Shown: positions 25,430 to 36,074 of the stretch, piece after piece | Position numbering within the stretch: position 1 is the stretch's first letter | How the letters are laid out: the number at the start of each line of letters is the position of its first letter | DNA from: JAAXHH01 sp965225915 | GTDB taxonomy: Bacteria > JAAXHH01 | Direction of reading: 5' to 3' | Length of the DNA stretch: 64,000 nt | Assembly: GCA_965225915.1 (NCBI GenBank) | Contig: OZ245326.1 | Span: 3,596,001-3,660,000, forward strand | Position numbers and translations under genes: made by a program | Notes under the pieces: model-generated | Databases searched by the model: none | Seen by the model: the letters and a program-made list of their open reading frames with translations, nothing else | What the model was told of the DNA's origin: nothing

Positions 25430-27796
25430 TTATTCAATGGTTTTCAACACGCCGATCAGATCCAGGTGACGCAACCTTCTGTGGACCGCGTAGGAGGACA
25501 GTGCGGCGGCAGCGGATACGATTAGGAAAGAAAAGGCATAGGTCTTTCCGGTGATGACCATGGGCATTCTATACAGTTCCTGGGCGAAGGCATCCACGAT
25601 AAGATAACACAAAACCCATCCGATCAGAAACCCAATCGGTATAGCCAGAAGGGTAACGATAGCCTGCTCACCCAGGAGGACGACCGATATCTCCCGCTCG
25701 GTAAATCCGATCACGCGCAGGCTCGCCATCTCGCGATTTCGTTCCGACAGGGCGATGCGGGCGCCGTTGTAGACCATGCCGCAGGCTATTATGCACGAGA
25801 AAATGACCAACGTGAAAGTGGTGGCATTGGCGCTTTCCGCGATCGTATCTTCGAAGCCCTTGATCACAGCTTCGCGGACGGCAACTCCCGCCACGGCCGG
25901 TGTTTGCTTCAACGTACGGTACAACTCGTCCGATCGAAGCGGATCCACGGAGAGGAACGCGCCGGAGATCGTGTGTCCCTCCCCCAGGAACCGGTTCAGC
26001 GCGCGGATATCCATGTAGGCGGATGCACCGATCAGTTCATCGACGAGCCGGGTTACCGGAACCTGGCCTGTATGGCGCGATCCTTCCAGTACTTCGACTG
26101 TCAGCATGTCGCCCTCCCGTACAACCAACAGGTCGGCCAGCGTCTTCGTCAGGACGACACCGTCCGGAGGCAGAGACAGGATCCGTCCGCTTTGATCAAC
26201 CAGTTGTCTCAGTTTTCCAGCGGGATCGAGTCCGGTGATAGCGGTCTGTTTCATGCGATGCTCCGAGCGAAGCCTCGCGGGCACGACGCGGTACGGCTCG
26301 GAACGGATCACACCGGGAAGATGGGCCAGGTCGAAGCGGGCCCTCGCCGGCAGGGGACCCGCGAAAACCACCGAGGCATCCTCCCGCTGGACGGTTCGAA
26401 ACTGGAAGTCGATCATGTAATCGATCGAGTCGAAGGAAAACCGGCCCATCACCAGGATAGCCACCGCCATGGCGATACCAGCGGCGGAGAGCAGCGTCTT
26501 GACCGGCCTCCTTTCCATATTGCGGAAGATCATTCTCCATACCGGGGGGAGCATCCGGTGTACACCCATCCGTTCCAACGCGTGCGGTTTGAAATGTGCG
26601 GGAGAATCCGGTCGCATGGCTTCCGCCGGCGGCATGGACATGGCCGATCGCAGAGCGTTTAGGGTACCCAGAAACGCGGCGGAAACGCTGATAATCGAGG
26701 CGACGGCGATGGTTTCGAAGTTCAGAACATAGGTCAGATCGGGAAAACGGTAGTATTCCTGGTACAGTCCGGTAAGCGGTTTGCCAAGCCAGATCCCGCC
26801 CGCGATGCCAAGTAAGGTACCGCCGGATACCGCCAGGAAAGCAAACTTGAGATAGTGCCAACCAATGGACGTATTGGCGTAACCGTAGGCCTTGAGAATG
26901 GCGATCTGTTGCCTTTGTGCGCGCACCATGCGGGAGAACACGATGTGGAGCAGGAGCGCTGCGACCCCGAGGAAAATAGCCGGTGTGATGGTGCTCGATA
27001 CGCTCAAACCCGTGATTTCGTCCGAAAGGAAACGGTGGGAGATCTGGCTGTCCCTCCCATAGGCGCCCGCACTCCCGTAGGGCTCGAGAACAAGATCCAT
27101 CCGGTCGATTACGTCCCGCTCGCGTGCTTTCGGCGACAGGGCAATCGACAGGTCGTTGAACCCGCCCTCCATGTCGAACGCCCCGGCGAGGGCTTCCCTG
27201 CCCATCCAGATTATGCCAAAACGGCGGTTGTCCGGAAAGATGGAACCGGATCCCTGCACCTCGTACACGTATTCGGGCGACAGGCCGATTCCGATAACAC
27301 GCAGTTCTTTCCTGCGGCCGTTGATGACGGCGCCGATCCAATCGTCGAGCGCCAGGTCGTTGGCCTTCGCGAATGCTTCGCTGATGATGACCTCTTCCGG
27401 CTTTCCAATCCTAGGGTAACGCCCCTCCTGGAGGGAAAGGTCATTCAGCACCGCCCTCCGTTGCTCCGGGATGGAAACCAGGCGGCCCGTCGCGGGTTCA
27501 TTCAGGCCGGGAACGTCCAGGTTCACGTTCATCACGATCCGGGAGCGGACCCTGGAAACACCCGGGATCTGTGCGATTCTGTCCGCGACCGACGCCGGCG
27601 CCCGCTTGAGGTTGGCGAAAACATCGGCGAACCGGTACTGCGTGTAATAGGTATCCTGCGACTGCACCAGAGAGATGTAGGTGAGGCGCATGGAGACGAA
27701 GGCCATAATGCCGCAGGCCACCACCAGGGTGATGGCGATGACCTGCCCGCGCATGTTGGCGAGCTCCCGGAACAATTTGCGGTCCAGTGTGGTCAT
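25430..27796 (-). CDS. ABC transporter permease (FtsX/LolCE type, two domains)
   Basis: This 788-residue protein has an N-terminal helix (about 15-38), a large periplasmic MacB-like domain, three helices about 265-400, then a second periplasmic domain and a last group of three helices (about 660-770). Each half carries an FtsX-type permease region. It is the membrane part of an exporter of the DevC/MacB kind that handles lipids, peptides or drugs. The ATPase gene ends 58 bases upstream and the adaptor gene begins 12 bases downstream. Confidence 0.88.
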   Translation of the reverse strand: MTTLDRKLFRELANMRGQVIAITLVVACGIMAFVSMRLTYISLVQSQDTYYTQYRFADVFANLKRAPASVADRIAQIPGVSRVRSRIVMNVNLDVPGLNEPATGRLVSIPEQRRAVLNDLSLQEGRYPRIGKPEEVIISEAFAKANDLALDDWIGAVINGRRKELRVIGIGLSPEYVYEVQGSGSIFPDNRRFGIIWMGREALAGAFDMEGGFNDLSIALSPKARERDVIDRMDLVLEPYGSAGAYGRDSQISHRFLSDEITGLSVSSTITPAIFLGVAALLLHIVFSRMVRAQRQQIAILKAYGYANTSIGWHYLKFAFLAVSGGTLLGIAGGIWLGKPLTGLYQEYYRFPDLTYVLNFETIAVASIISVSAAFLGTLNALRSAMSMPPAEAMRPDSPAHFKPHALERMGVHRMLPPVWRMIFRNMERRPVKTLLSAAGIAMAVAILVMGRFSFDSIDYMIDFQFRTVQREDASVVFAGPLPARARFDLAHLPGVIRSEPYRVVPARLRSEHRMKQTAITGLDPAGKLRQLVDQSGRILSLPPDGVVLTKTLADLLVVREGDMLTVEVLEGSRHTGQVPVTRLVDELIGASAYMDIRALNRFLGEGHTISGAFLSVDPLRSDELYRTLKQTPAVAGVAVREAVIKGFEDTIAESANATTFTLVIFSCIIACGMVYNGARIALSERNREMASLRVIGFTEREISVVLLGEQAIVTLLAIPIGFLIGWVLCYLIVDAFAQELYRMPMVITGKTYAFSFLIVSAAAALSSYAVHRRLRHLDLIGVLKTIE

Positions 27797-27854
27797 GTAG
27801 GAATCCCCGGCGGAAGGCGCGCGGGTTCGTTCGGCCGTGCCCGGCCGATACAGG

Positions 27855-28574
27855 CTACCAGCTCAGTTCGTCGGGCCGCTTCTTCGTCGGATTGGCATAG
27901 ACATCGATGATCTCGCCGCTGCGCAGGCGGATGACCCGGTCGGCCATGTCGGCGATCGCCGCATTGTGGGTAATGACGGCCGTCGTGGTGCCCAGCGTAC
28001 GATTGACCTTTTCGATGACTTCCAGTACCCGCTTGCCCGTCGCATAGTCGAGGGCGCCCGTGGGCTCGTCGCAGAGCAGTACTTCAGGGCGCTTCGCGAT
28101 CGCCCTGGCGATGGCCACACGCTGCTGCTCTCCGCCGGACAACTGCGCGGGGAAGTGGTGCATCCTTGGATCCAGGTCCACGAGGCGCAAGGCGTCTTCC
28201 GCCGACATGGGACGCTCGGCGATCTCGGTGACCAGTTCCACGTTCTCCAGTGCGGTCAGGCTCGGAATCAGGTTGTAGAACTGGAAAACGAAGCCGACGG
28301 ACTTCCTGCGGAAACCGGTGCGTTCATCCTCGTCGGCCCCGGTCAGTTCCCGCTGATGATAGTACACCCGGCCGCCCGAAGGGACGTCAAGTCCACCGAG
28401 TATGTTCAGCAGGGTCGATTTCCCGCTGCCGGAAGCCCCCAGGAAGACGACCAGTTCACCGGCGTACAGGTCCAGGTCCACGCCCCGGAGGGCGGAAACG
28501 TCCACTTCGCCCATGTGGTAAACCTTGGAAATGTTCCGGACGCGGAACACAGGATTTGCCTGATCTACGGTCAT
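27855..28574 (-). CDS. ABC transporter ATP-binding protein (LolD/MacB/DevA type)
   Basis: This 239-residue ATPase powers the exporter encoded downstream. Walker A GASGSGKST is near 46-54, the signature LSGGEQQR near 145-152, Walker B VLLCDEPTGALD near 165-176, and the switch histidine is in VITHNAAIA near 199-207. FQFYNLIPSLTALENVEL is the typical Q-loop of the lipoprotein/macrolide exporter branch. AGGAGG is about 8 bases before the ATG. It is the first gene of the exporter operon. Confidence 0.95.
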   Translation of the reverse strand: MTVDQANPVFRVRNISKVYHMGEVDVSALRGVDLDLYAGELVVFLGASGSGKSTLLNILGGLDVPSGGRVYYHQRELTGADEDERTGFRRKSVGFVFQFYNLIPSLTALENVELVTEIAERPMSAEDALRLVDLDPRMHHFPAQLSGGEQQRVAIARAIAKRPEVLLCDEPTGALDYATGKRVLEVIEKVNRTLGTTTAVITHNAAIADMADRVIRLRSGEIIDVYANPTKKRPDELSW

Positions 28575-28702
28575 CCTGGATCCTCCTGGCCATTAACCTG
28601 GATAGGGTGTCGACGTGAACCGCTACCATTGCATTTTTGCCGGAACCAGCGGTTCAAAGATTGCCCGGGCTGGACGCTCCACGGTTACGAGGGGTTCTCA
28701 AG

Positions 28703-30451
28703 CTACCTGCTCCAGGGAAATCGGACGGTCGGCTGGTTGGCGTAACGATGGAGACCTACGGTAAGACTGGCGCCGCAACCAGGCGCCAGGCGAACTTCAA
28801 AATCGGAATCGTTCACCGTTAACCGGCCGCCGTCGTGCTCGATCATGTTTACCTGGTGCTCCCCGTAGGCGCCGCCCTGGACGATTACGGACCGCGCTTC
28901 GACCGGGTTGACGTTCACCAGGTGTACATTGAGCCCGCCGGGGTCGATACGGTCGATCAGTACCGCCACGTCTTCGGGCACGCCGGGTCTTCTCCGTTCC
29001 GGATCGAAGTAGGAAAGCCTGCAGTGGAGCGGGCGGGCGTAGATCGGCCTGGTGCCGCCGGTCATGAGATTCACGAGAGTCTCGATCCGCGCCGGGTTGA
29101 AGGGGTTGGGATTATCCGAAAGGCGCGTGTCCGGCGACGACGTATCGTTTCGGACTTTCTCCATCTGGCCCTGTAAATCATCGAAATCGCGCCGCAACGC
29201 CTCGACGGGAAAGTGAGGGTTTGATCCATCCAGGAAATTCAACCACGGATGATCGCCGGCAAGGCCCCGATCACCGGGATTCATGGACCAGTCGTACACT
29301 TCGACGGCCCCCCTGTTATAGGGTTCGGGAGCGTAATCGTACCAGCCGTCGTCACCGTGCATGTGGGGATACATGGTGACGCCGTCTACGGTCTTCCGGT
29401 TGGCATTGACGGTCACGAGGACCGTGCGCCAGGCATCCACGTATTTCTGGTCGCCGGAGAGCAGCAGGGCGTTGCCGAAACCGTCCACGGCGTGAGCGAC
29501 GGCGTTCAGCGTAAAACTGTCCATCCTGCCCTGGCGATGGGCGAAGACCTTGTGGTTCCAGCCGTAGACGCCGCCCCACCACCGACCCTCGCAGGCACTG
29601 CCTATGACACCGTCCAGTCCGATATTCGAGGGGATCACACCCCCGTTGGCATAGGTGCGTTCCACCCAGGCGTCGGCGTATTCAAGCACCCAGTCCCGGT
29701 ACTTCGCTTCGCCGGTAAGTGCATAAGCGTTAAAGGCCAGTCCCGTACAGGTAAGGTTCAGCGGGTGATCTCCGGCCACGTCGTTATAGGTCTCGAACCT
29801 CTCGCACATCTCCGCGTAATCGCGCTGCCCGTGAAGCAGGTCGAACCTTCCGTCCTCCATCGGATCGCCGACCCAGTCCAGGGCCGTGGTCTTGCGCAGC
29901 ATCGGCCCCCGGCTTCCGTTGAACATGCTTCGGATCAACCGGTGTTCCGGATCGTAGTTCTTCGCCTGGGGATCCTCGTCCATATAGAAACCAGCGAACC
30001 GTCTCGTCCGTCGAATATGGTTTTCATCAGCCGGATCGCAGTTGCCCAGCAGGTTGAATACCACCAGACCCTCGGCATGATGGGCCCAGTCGCTGTGCAC
30101 CGGAAACTCCTTGTAGTACATTCCGTCCCGGGCGAAGGGTACGTCGACCGTCTTCGCTTCCGTGTACTGGCGGATGTGGCCGTCCTGGGCCGTCTTGCAC
30201 ATGTCCAGGATGCGGTCTCCCCCGCCCAGCAGGTAGAGTACGGGCCAGTGGGCCAGGTTCTCGATGGCGTCGTCCGGACCGTCCAGCGCGCCCCAGCGGG
30301 GCACGCATTCCAGGTAGCCCTTTTCGTCGAAGTACTTTTCGTAGAATCGCTCCATCGCCAACGACTGAAAGCGGATCAGCGACCGTTCCAGCAGGGCCCA
30401 TTGCGGTGGGGCCGTGGGGGTTTTAATTTGAATCGAAAATCTATTCGACAT
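28703..30451 (-). CDS. Large uncharacterised protein, possibly (alpha/alpha)6-barrel glycan-related
   Basis: This 582-residue soluble protein has no signal peptide. Its alternating aromatic-rich helices (for example YLLGGGDRILDMC, SDWAHHAEGLVVFNLLG, RWWGGVYGWNHK, HAVDGFGNALLLSGD) look like a six-hairpin toroid as in several glycoside hydrolase and lyase families. A beta-rich C-terminal part follows (from about 470). I cannot name a family or catalytic residues. The gene lies alone between the exporter operon and a broken permease gene. Confidence 0.7.
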   Translation of the reverse strand: MSNRFSIQIKTPTAPPQWALLERSLIRFQSLAMERFYEKYFDEKGYLECVPRWGALDGPDDAIENLAHWPVLYLLGGGDRILDMCKTAQDGHIRQYTEAKTVDVPFARDGMYYKEFPVHSDWAHHAEGLVVFNLLGNCDPADENHIRRTRRFAGFYMDEDPQAKNYDPEHRLIRSMFNGSRGPMLRKTTALDWVGDPMEDGRFDLLHGQRDYAEMCERFETYNDVAGDHPLNLTCTGLAFNAYALTGEAKYRDWVLEYADAWVERTYANGGVIPSNIGLDGVIGSACEGRWWGGVYGWNHKVFAHRQGRMDSFTLNAVAHAVDGFGNALLLSGDQKYVDAWRTVLVTVNANRKTVDGVTMYPHMHGDDGWYDYAPEPYNRGAVEVYDWSMNPGDRGLAGDHPWLNFLDGSNPHFPVEALRRDFDDLQGQMEKVRNDTSSPDTRLSDNPNPFNPARIETLVNLMTGGTRPIYARPLHCRLSYFDPERRRPGVPEDVAVLIDRIDPGGLNVHLVNVNPVEARSVIVQGGAYGEHQVNMIEHDGGRLTVNDSDFEVRLAPGCGASLTVGLHRYANQPTVRFPWSR

Positions 30452-30631
30452 GGATGAGATTCCTTGTGAAGACCATGTGGTCAGGAGCGAGAGATGCCCT
30501 TTACAAAAGGCCTAAATTACTGATGGACGCAATGATCTCGCCGGCAAAGTGGCTGGAGTGACCGCCATACCCAAGCCCATCCATGCTCCGGAAAACAGAG
30601 AAACAACCGAGGCCGCAGTCCTGTGCCAACC

Positions 30632-33043
30632 TCATCCGGACCGCAGGGTCTCTACCGGGTTCACCACCGCAGTAGCAATGGCTTTTATACTTACTGTAAC
30701 CAGGGCAATGACCAGTGCCAGGACGCCGGCGATCAGAAACCACCCAAGGCCGATATCGACCCGCCAGACGAAGTTTTGCAACCAGTTGCTCATGGTCCAG
30801 TAGGCAAGACCCCAGGCGACCGGTACGGCAATCGCCACCAGCTTGAGGAAATCTTTTGAAAGCATAAAGACAATGCGAGGCACCGAAGCGCCCAATACTT
30901 TGTGTATACCGACCTCTTTGGTTCGCTGCTGTGTGGTGAAAGCAGCCAGGCCGAATAGACCCAGACACGCTATAAAGATGGCCAGAAAGCTGAAGGCGCC
31001 GAGCAGATTGCCGGTGCGTTGCTCCGACAGGTACAGTTGCTCGAAATCTTCATTTAGAAACGAATACGCCAAGGGGTAATGGGGGAATATCGAAGCCCAG
31101 GTTTCTTCAACAGCTTCAATCCCATCCGGTATATTCTGCGCCTGTAATCGTATCGCCACCTGACCGCCGCCACCGCGGTTCAATAACCTCAACTGCATCG
31201 GTCCCACGGCATTATGCAAGCTCTGCATATGGAAATCCTCTACCACACCTATTATCCTGATTGGAGGGCCCTTGTAACGTCCTGGATGAATACGGCGTCC
31301 GACGATTTCTTCAGGTGTGGTCAGACCTAATCGTTCGACCGCGGATTGATTCATGATCACCGCATTGATTGGTTGATCGGTCGGTACACTGGAAAACGGA
31401 TTTCCTGCAAGAAATTTGAGTCCAAGGGTTTCTTCGAAATCGGTAGATACAAACAAGGCGGGAATCCTGACCATGTCATTTTCCGACTGATCTGCCAGAC
31501 GCGTCTGAAAGGGAGGCAGTATAGCAGCGCTGGCCATACGTCCCGGCATCAGTACAGATCGAGTAACACCCAGAATGTGCGGACTCTGAGAAAGTCGCGC
31601 TTTGAAGACGTTGTAATGCTGCTCTGCCCCTCCGGCTAGCGGAATAACGACGACCTGATCCTTATCGAATCCCAGTTGTTTATTCTGCATATAATCCAAC
31701 TGTTGATAAACAATTGCAGTATTGATGATCAGCAGAATCGAAAGCGTAAACTGTGCCACCACAAGACTCTTGCGCAGCATGGAACTTGTCATGCCGCTTG
31801 TCATTTCACCCTTGAAGATGCTTGCCGGATGAAACCTGGAGATAAAAAGTGCAGGGTAACTGCCGGACAACAGTCCCACAAACAACGTGATGCCCATCAG
31901 CCAAAGCAACATCTCCGGGTTGTCCAGGTAATTGAACTGAAGCTCTATTCCTATCAGCGAATTGAACCAGGGCAGGATGGCCGTTAAAAGGGTAATGGCC
32001 ACCACAAAGGCCAACCCGGCCGACAACATGGACTCGCCCATATATTGTATCATCAACTCGCCCCGCAGGGCGCCGAATGTTTTCCGGATGGCCACTTCTT
32101 TAGCCCGGATGGTCGACCGGGCCGTGGCCAGATTCATAAAGTTGACGCAGGCGATCAGCACGATAGAAAACGCAACGACGGCAAAAATAAAGATATAGCT
32201 GATATCGCTATTGCTGGCCATATCCTGTTCCAGATGCGACCGCAGATGGATGTCGGTCATCGGCTGTAGCCGGGGATGGAAGGACGAGCCTTGCGCATTG
32301 AGCGACTGAAGAGGTTCATAGGCATCTGCCCACCTGGCGATTTTGTCCTCCAATTCAGCCGGATCAGTTCCCTCTGACAGCAGCACATAGGTATAATGCT
32401 GCGCATCAAACCAGTTCGTTGCGTAACGCTCGCGAAGATTTTCAACAGTGAGATTCTCACAAACTAGATAATCGACGGCGAAGTGGGAATTGGACGGTAC
32501 AGCTTTCATAACACCGGTCACACGAAGGTCGTCTTCATCATCGGCGCGGATCAGCTTGTCCATTGGATTTTAATCACCGAAGAGTTTGGTTGCCATGGAT
32601 TCGCTGATGACAACCGTTTGTCCCGGATTCTCAGAGTCGTCCAGTGCGGTTTCCGGATTGCCCTGTATAAGCGGAAAAGTATAGATCTTAAAAAAGTCTT
32701 TACTTACCCTGTAGACATCGCTTTCATAAAACGTGTTATCCCTATAGGCCATCATCCAGATATTGACTGTGCCACGCATCCGGGTATATTCCTCTACCTC
32801 CGGGAATTGATCTTTGAGGGCCGGCCCCACTGCGGGTGGAGTGCGGGCAGAATTGTCGTTTACCACACGGTAGATCCTATCGGCATGCTCATGGAAACGG
32901 TCGTAGCCCAGTTCGTTTTGGATATACAGCAGAATCAGCATACAGCAAGTGATGCCGATTGCCAGTCCGGCGATGTTGATGCCATCGTAGCCAGGCTGCC
33001 GAATCAAATTTCGCAGTGCAATTCTGAGATAATGATATAACAT
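30632..33043 (-). pseudogene. FtsX/MacB-like ABC permease interrupted by an in-frame TAA
   Basis: Both halves are in the same frame. Residues 1-157 (from 33043) include the typical N-terminus ALRNLIRQPGYDGINIAGLA and end at SMATKLFGD. A single TAA at 32570-32572 follows, then the frame continues through NPMDKL and LRVTGVMKAVPSNSHFAVDY to a normal C-terminus at 30632. The reading is about 803 codons, the usual length for this MacB-like family, with helices near 20-40 and two further groups of three. TAA is one change from GAA, which fits the common FGDENP sequence. It is either a recent nonsense mutation or a sequence error. No partner ATPase is adjacent. Confidence 0.8.
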
Positions 33044-33228
33044 TTCAGGGCTTCCGCTTCCGTGCGCTGTCCTTCGTCAACTACGTACCACGTCCCCTTT
33101 TCGCTTCATGCCTGTAAACTACCTCTTAAACAAAAATCTACCAAAGACAACTTAATCTGAGGTTCCTATTTTCTTGAACTGCCAGTATTTACGTCACCTC
33201 GAACATTGAGAGAGATCGACAGGAAGAT

Positions 33229-34692
33229 ATGACCACCATCGGGAACCAACAAGCGGACCATACATCATGCAGAAAAGGGATTTCGGCCTCCTCTCGTGTC
33301 GTGTTTCTCATCGCTGCCCTATCCCTTTTCCTGTGTTTTAAAGGCGTAGCCACGGCACAATCGCCGCAGGTAGGCCGCTCCGATCTCGTACTCGAATTGC
33401 TGTTCGAAGGCAACGCCCTGGATACCAGCGGCAACGATCATCATGGTGAGGCGGTCGGCGCCGTACTGACGCCCGACCGTTTCGGTCGCCCCGACGCGGC
33501 TTTCGCCTTCGACGGCCAGAATGACTACATCGTCGTCACACCGCCACCCATGTTGTCGGCCGAAGCCTTTACCCTCTCGGTCTGGGTGAAGTACAGTGAG
33601 GGCACCTTCACGCGCTGGTGGTCCAACGCCATCGTGGCGCAGGATAGTGGTGGAGACCAAAGCCGCCGGGTTTTTCAACTATGCACCATGGGTCCGTTGC
33701 CAACCTGGCATCTCATGGGCCGGTCCAGGGACCCGATCGTAGCACGCCCTGTAGATACAGAGCAGTGGCGACACCTGGCAGTCACCTACGACGGCGCGTT
33801 CCACCGCCTGTACCTGGACGGCGAATTTTACGACGAAAGCGAAGCGCTACTCACACCACACTCGGAAGAACCGCTTTACGTGGGTAGAAAAGGGTCGGGC
33901 GAACCGGAATTCTTCTTAAACGGATCGATCGACGATCTGCGGATCTATACGGCAAAGCTTTCTCCCGAAGAAATCAGGGCTCTTGCACTGGACAACGGTT
34001 GGGTCCCGCCGTCGCTCCCAGAAATGGTTGTACCCGAACCACCGGTGTCGACCCTCGATGAAGCACTCGTCGGTCACTGGACCATGGATACCTCGGAGAT
34101 GTTGGATGCATCGGGACACGGCCTGGATGGCATTGTGATGGGCTCGCCGGAGCAGGTGGCAGGCAAGCAGGGCGGGGCTCTCCGGTTTGACGGCGAAGAG
34201 GACTGGGCGATCGCGAAGGACGAATCGCTCGACCTGCTTCATTACCTGACCATGACCTGTTGGATACGTGGATTCGACCCGGCCCGTGGATACGGCCAGG
34301 TGTTGTGGTACGGCGATAGCGCATGGGGACAGGATCCCTACTCCCTGTCCATCCAGGAAGGGAAGATCGGATTTCGCGTGGATGATATAGCAACGCGGTG
34401 GGAAGTAATGACGGAAAAGGGGCCTTCGCCCGACGAATGGACTTTTGTCGCCACCGTCCTCGATACGCACGCCGACGGCCTGATGGAGCTTAAAACCTAC
34501 GTGAACGGCGTCCTGGCCGCGGAAAGATTGTCGGAGCAACCGTACCGGTACATCTCGCTGGGCCGCATGTGGCTCTGTTTCACCTGCGTGGGAGACGGAG
34601 ACACCCTGACCTCAGTGGACCTGGATGAAGTACGTATCTATAATCGCCCGTTGACCGCTGAAGAAATCCGGTCGCAATACCAGGGCGAATAG
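33229..34692 (+). CDS. Secreted protein with two LamG (concanavalin-like) domains
   Basis: This 487-residue protein has a signal peptide (hydrophobic 24-43, likely cut after VATAQ). Two LamG/laminin-G-3-type beta sandwiches follow, about 50-255 and 275-485. Each has the hallmark start (LLFEGNALDTSGNDHHGEA; HWTMDTSEMLDASGHGLDG) and the closing LRIY...LSPEEIRAL or VRIYNRPLTAEEIRSQ. Such domains usually bind carbohydrate or surface glycans outside the cell. The aminotransferase gene follows after 10 bases and is probably co-transcribed. Confidence 0.88.
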   Translation: MTTIGNQQADHTSCRKGISASSRVVFLIAALSLFLCFKGVATAQSPQVGRSDLVLELLFEGNALDTSGNDHHGEAVGAVLTPDRFGRPDAAFAFDGQNDYIVVTPPPMLSAEAFTLSVWVKYSEGTFTRWWSNAIVAQDSGGDQSRRVFQLCTMGPLPTWHLMGRSRDPIVARPVDTEQWRHLAVTYDGAFHRLYLDGEFYDESEALLTPHSEEPLYVGRKGSGEPEFFLNGSIDDLRIYTAKLSPEEIRALALDNGWVPPSLPEMVVPEPPVSTLDEALVGHWTMDTSEMLDASGHGLDGIVMGSPEQVAGKQGGALRFDGEEDWAIAKDESLDLLHYLTMTCWIRGFDPARGYGQVLWYGDSAWGQDPYSLSIQEGKIGFRVDDIATRWEVMTEKGPSPDEWTFVATVLDTHADGLMELKTYVNGVLAAERLSEQPYRYISLGRMWLCFTCVGDGDTLTSVDLDEVRIYNRPLTAEEIRSQYQGE

Positions 34693-34702
34693 GGGCGCAG
34701 CC

Positions 34703-36019
34703 ATGAAGAAATACGAGGACCTTGAAGGCGCGGATGGGATTTCGGACCGGCGGGACTTTCTGAAGCGCGGACTGACGGCCGCGGGCGTGATCGCGGCTAC
34801 ATCAGTTCTTGGACCTGACGCCATATCGGCCCAGACTGCCGCCGATCAGATCAATCCCCCTGAATCGATCGACGACGAAGCGTACTGGGAAGGAATCCGC
34901 TCCTACTTTCACCTCGATCCTGAAGTCACTTACCTCAACAACGGCTCGCTGGGATTGAGCCCGAAGCCGGTTACCCAGGCGGTGTACGACGGTTACGTGC
35001 GCATGTCCACCTACGGATTGGGGGCACGGTCGTGGATGCAGGAACAGATTGGAGAGGCCAGGAAAGAATGTGCAGCGTTTCTGGGTGCGGATCTCAAGGA
35101 GGTTGCCCTCACAAGGAACGCCACGGAGGGGCTACAGCGAATCGCCTACGGAATCCAGATGAAACCGGGCGACGCCGTGCTCATGACGACGGATGAACAC
35201 GTTGCTGGTCGCGTGCCCTGGACCAGGCGCGCACAGCGGTTCGGCATAGAGGTCCACCAGATCACCATCCACAACCCTCCCGAAAACGTGGACGAAGTAG
35301 TCGAACAATTCGAAAAGGCCATCACGCCAGAAACGAAGGTCATGTTTTTCTGCCACATCACCCGAGGTCCCGGACTGCTCTATCCGGTCCGCGAACTATG
35401 CGACCTGGCGCGCGAACGGGGAATCGTATCTGCGGTGGACGGCACCCAGTCTCCGGGGATGACGCCTGTCAATCTCCACGAGATGGGGTGCGACCTCTTC
35501 GCCACGAGTCTCCACAAGTGGTCTCTCACTCCATCCGGAACCGGTTGTTTGTACGTCCGGGAGGATTTTCAGGATCGCTTCTGGCCCACGTCGAACGGGA
35601 ACGGCCCCTGGGACGACAACGAGAGAGGGTTGTGGCGCGCCGAACCGTGGGGCACCCACGAATTTCCGGTCAGAGCCGCCATACGTCCTGCGCTCTCCTT
35701 TCTCCGATCCATCGGCATGGATAACATCTATGCCAGAGACCGCATGTTATCGGACTACCTGAAGGACCGGCTGACCGCACTGCCGGGTATCCAACTCGGA
35801 ACATCCCGGGATTACGGTTTGTCGAGTCCGGGTATTACTTCGTTCGAGGTGGAAGGGTGGGACGCCAGTCTTCTGCCCGGCATACTCGACGGCAAGGCAG
35901 GCATAAAGGTCAGCACCGACCAGCGGCGCGACCACGATATGATCCGGGTATCCACCCACTTCTACAACACGCCGGGTGAAATCGATAAACTAATCGATGT
36001 GCTCACGGACGTCGTTTGA
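34703..36019 (+). CDS. Class V aminotransferase with Tat signal (isopenicillin-N epimerase-like)
   Basis: This 438-residue protein is a fold-type I PLP enzyme of aminotransferase class V. K272 in TSLHKWSLTPSGTG should hold PLP, and D246 in SAVDG contacts the cofactor pyridine nitrogen. The N-terminus SDRRDFLKRG followed by a hydrophobic stretch and an AISAQ-like cut site is a twin-arginine export signal. A cofactor-loaded enzyme exported to the periplasm would fit Tat. The family includes isopenicillin-N epimerase and cysteine desulfurase relatives, so the substrate is unknown. It follows the LamG gene by 10 bases. Confidence 0.88.
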   Translation: MKKYEDLEGADGISDRRDFLKRGLTAAGVIAATSVLGPDAISAQTAADQINPPESIDDEAYWEGIRSYFHLDPEVTYLNNGSLGLSPKPVTQAVYDGYVRMSTYGLGARSWMQEQIGEARKECAAFLGADLKEVALTRNATEGLQRIAYGIQMKPGDAVLMTTDEHVAGRVPWTRRAQRFGIEVHQITIHNPPENVDEVVEQFEKAITPETKVMFFCHITRGPGLLYPVRELCDLARERGIVSAVDGTQSPGMTPVNLHEMGCDLFATSLHKWSLTPSGTGCLYVREDFQDRFWPTSNGNGPWDDNERGLWRAEPWGTHEFPVRAAIRPALSFLRSIGMDNIYARDRMLSDYLKDRLTALPGIQLGTSRDYGLSSPGITSFEVEGWDASLLPGILDGKAGIKVSTDQRRDHDMIRVSTHFYNTPGEIDKLIDVLTDVV

Positions 36020-36074
36020 CAGGCGCGCTTTCCGCCTCCCGGTAACGCGACGTAAACCTCACCCAGTACCGATC

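Noticed and set aside
26855..27910. 351-codon plus-strand frame opposite the ABC permease and ATPase genes
   Set aside because: It is antisense to two unmistakable exporter genes, and nothing in it is recognisable.
29249..30457. Long plus-strand open frame opposite the 582-residue gene
   Set aside because: The minus-strand protein is coherent over its full length and the antisense frame has no recognisable features.
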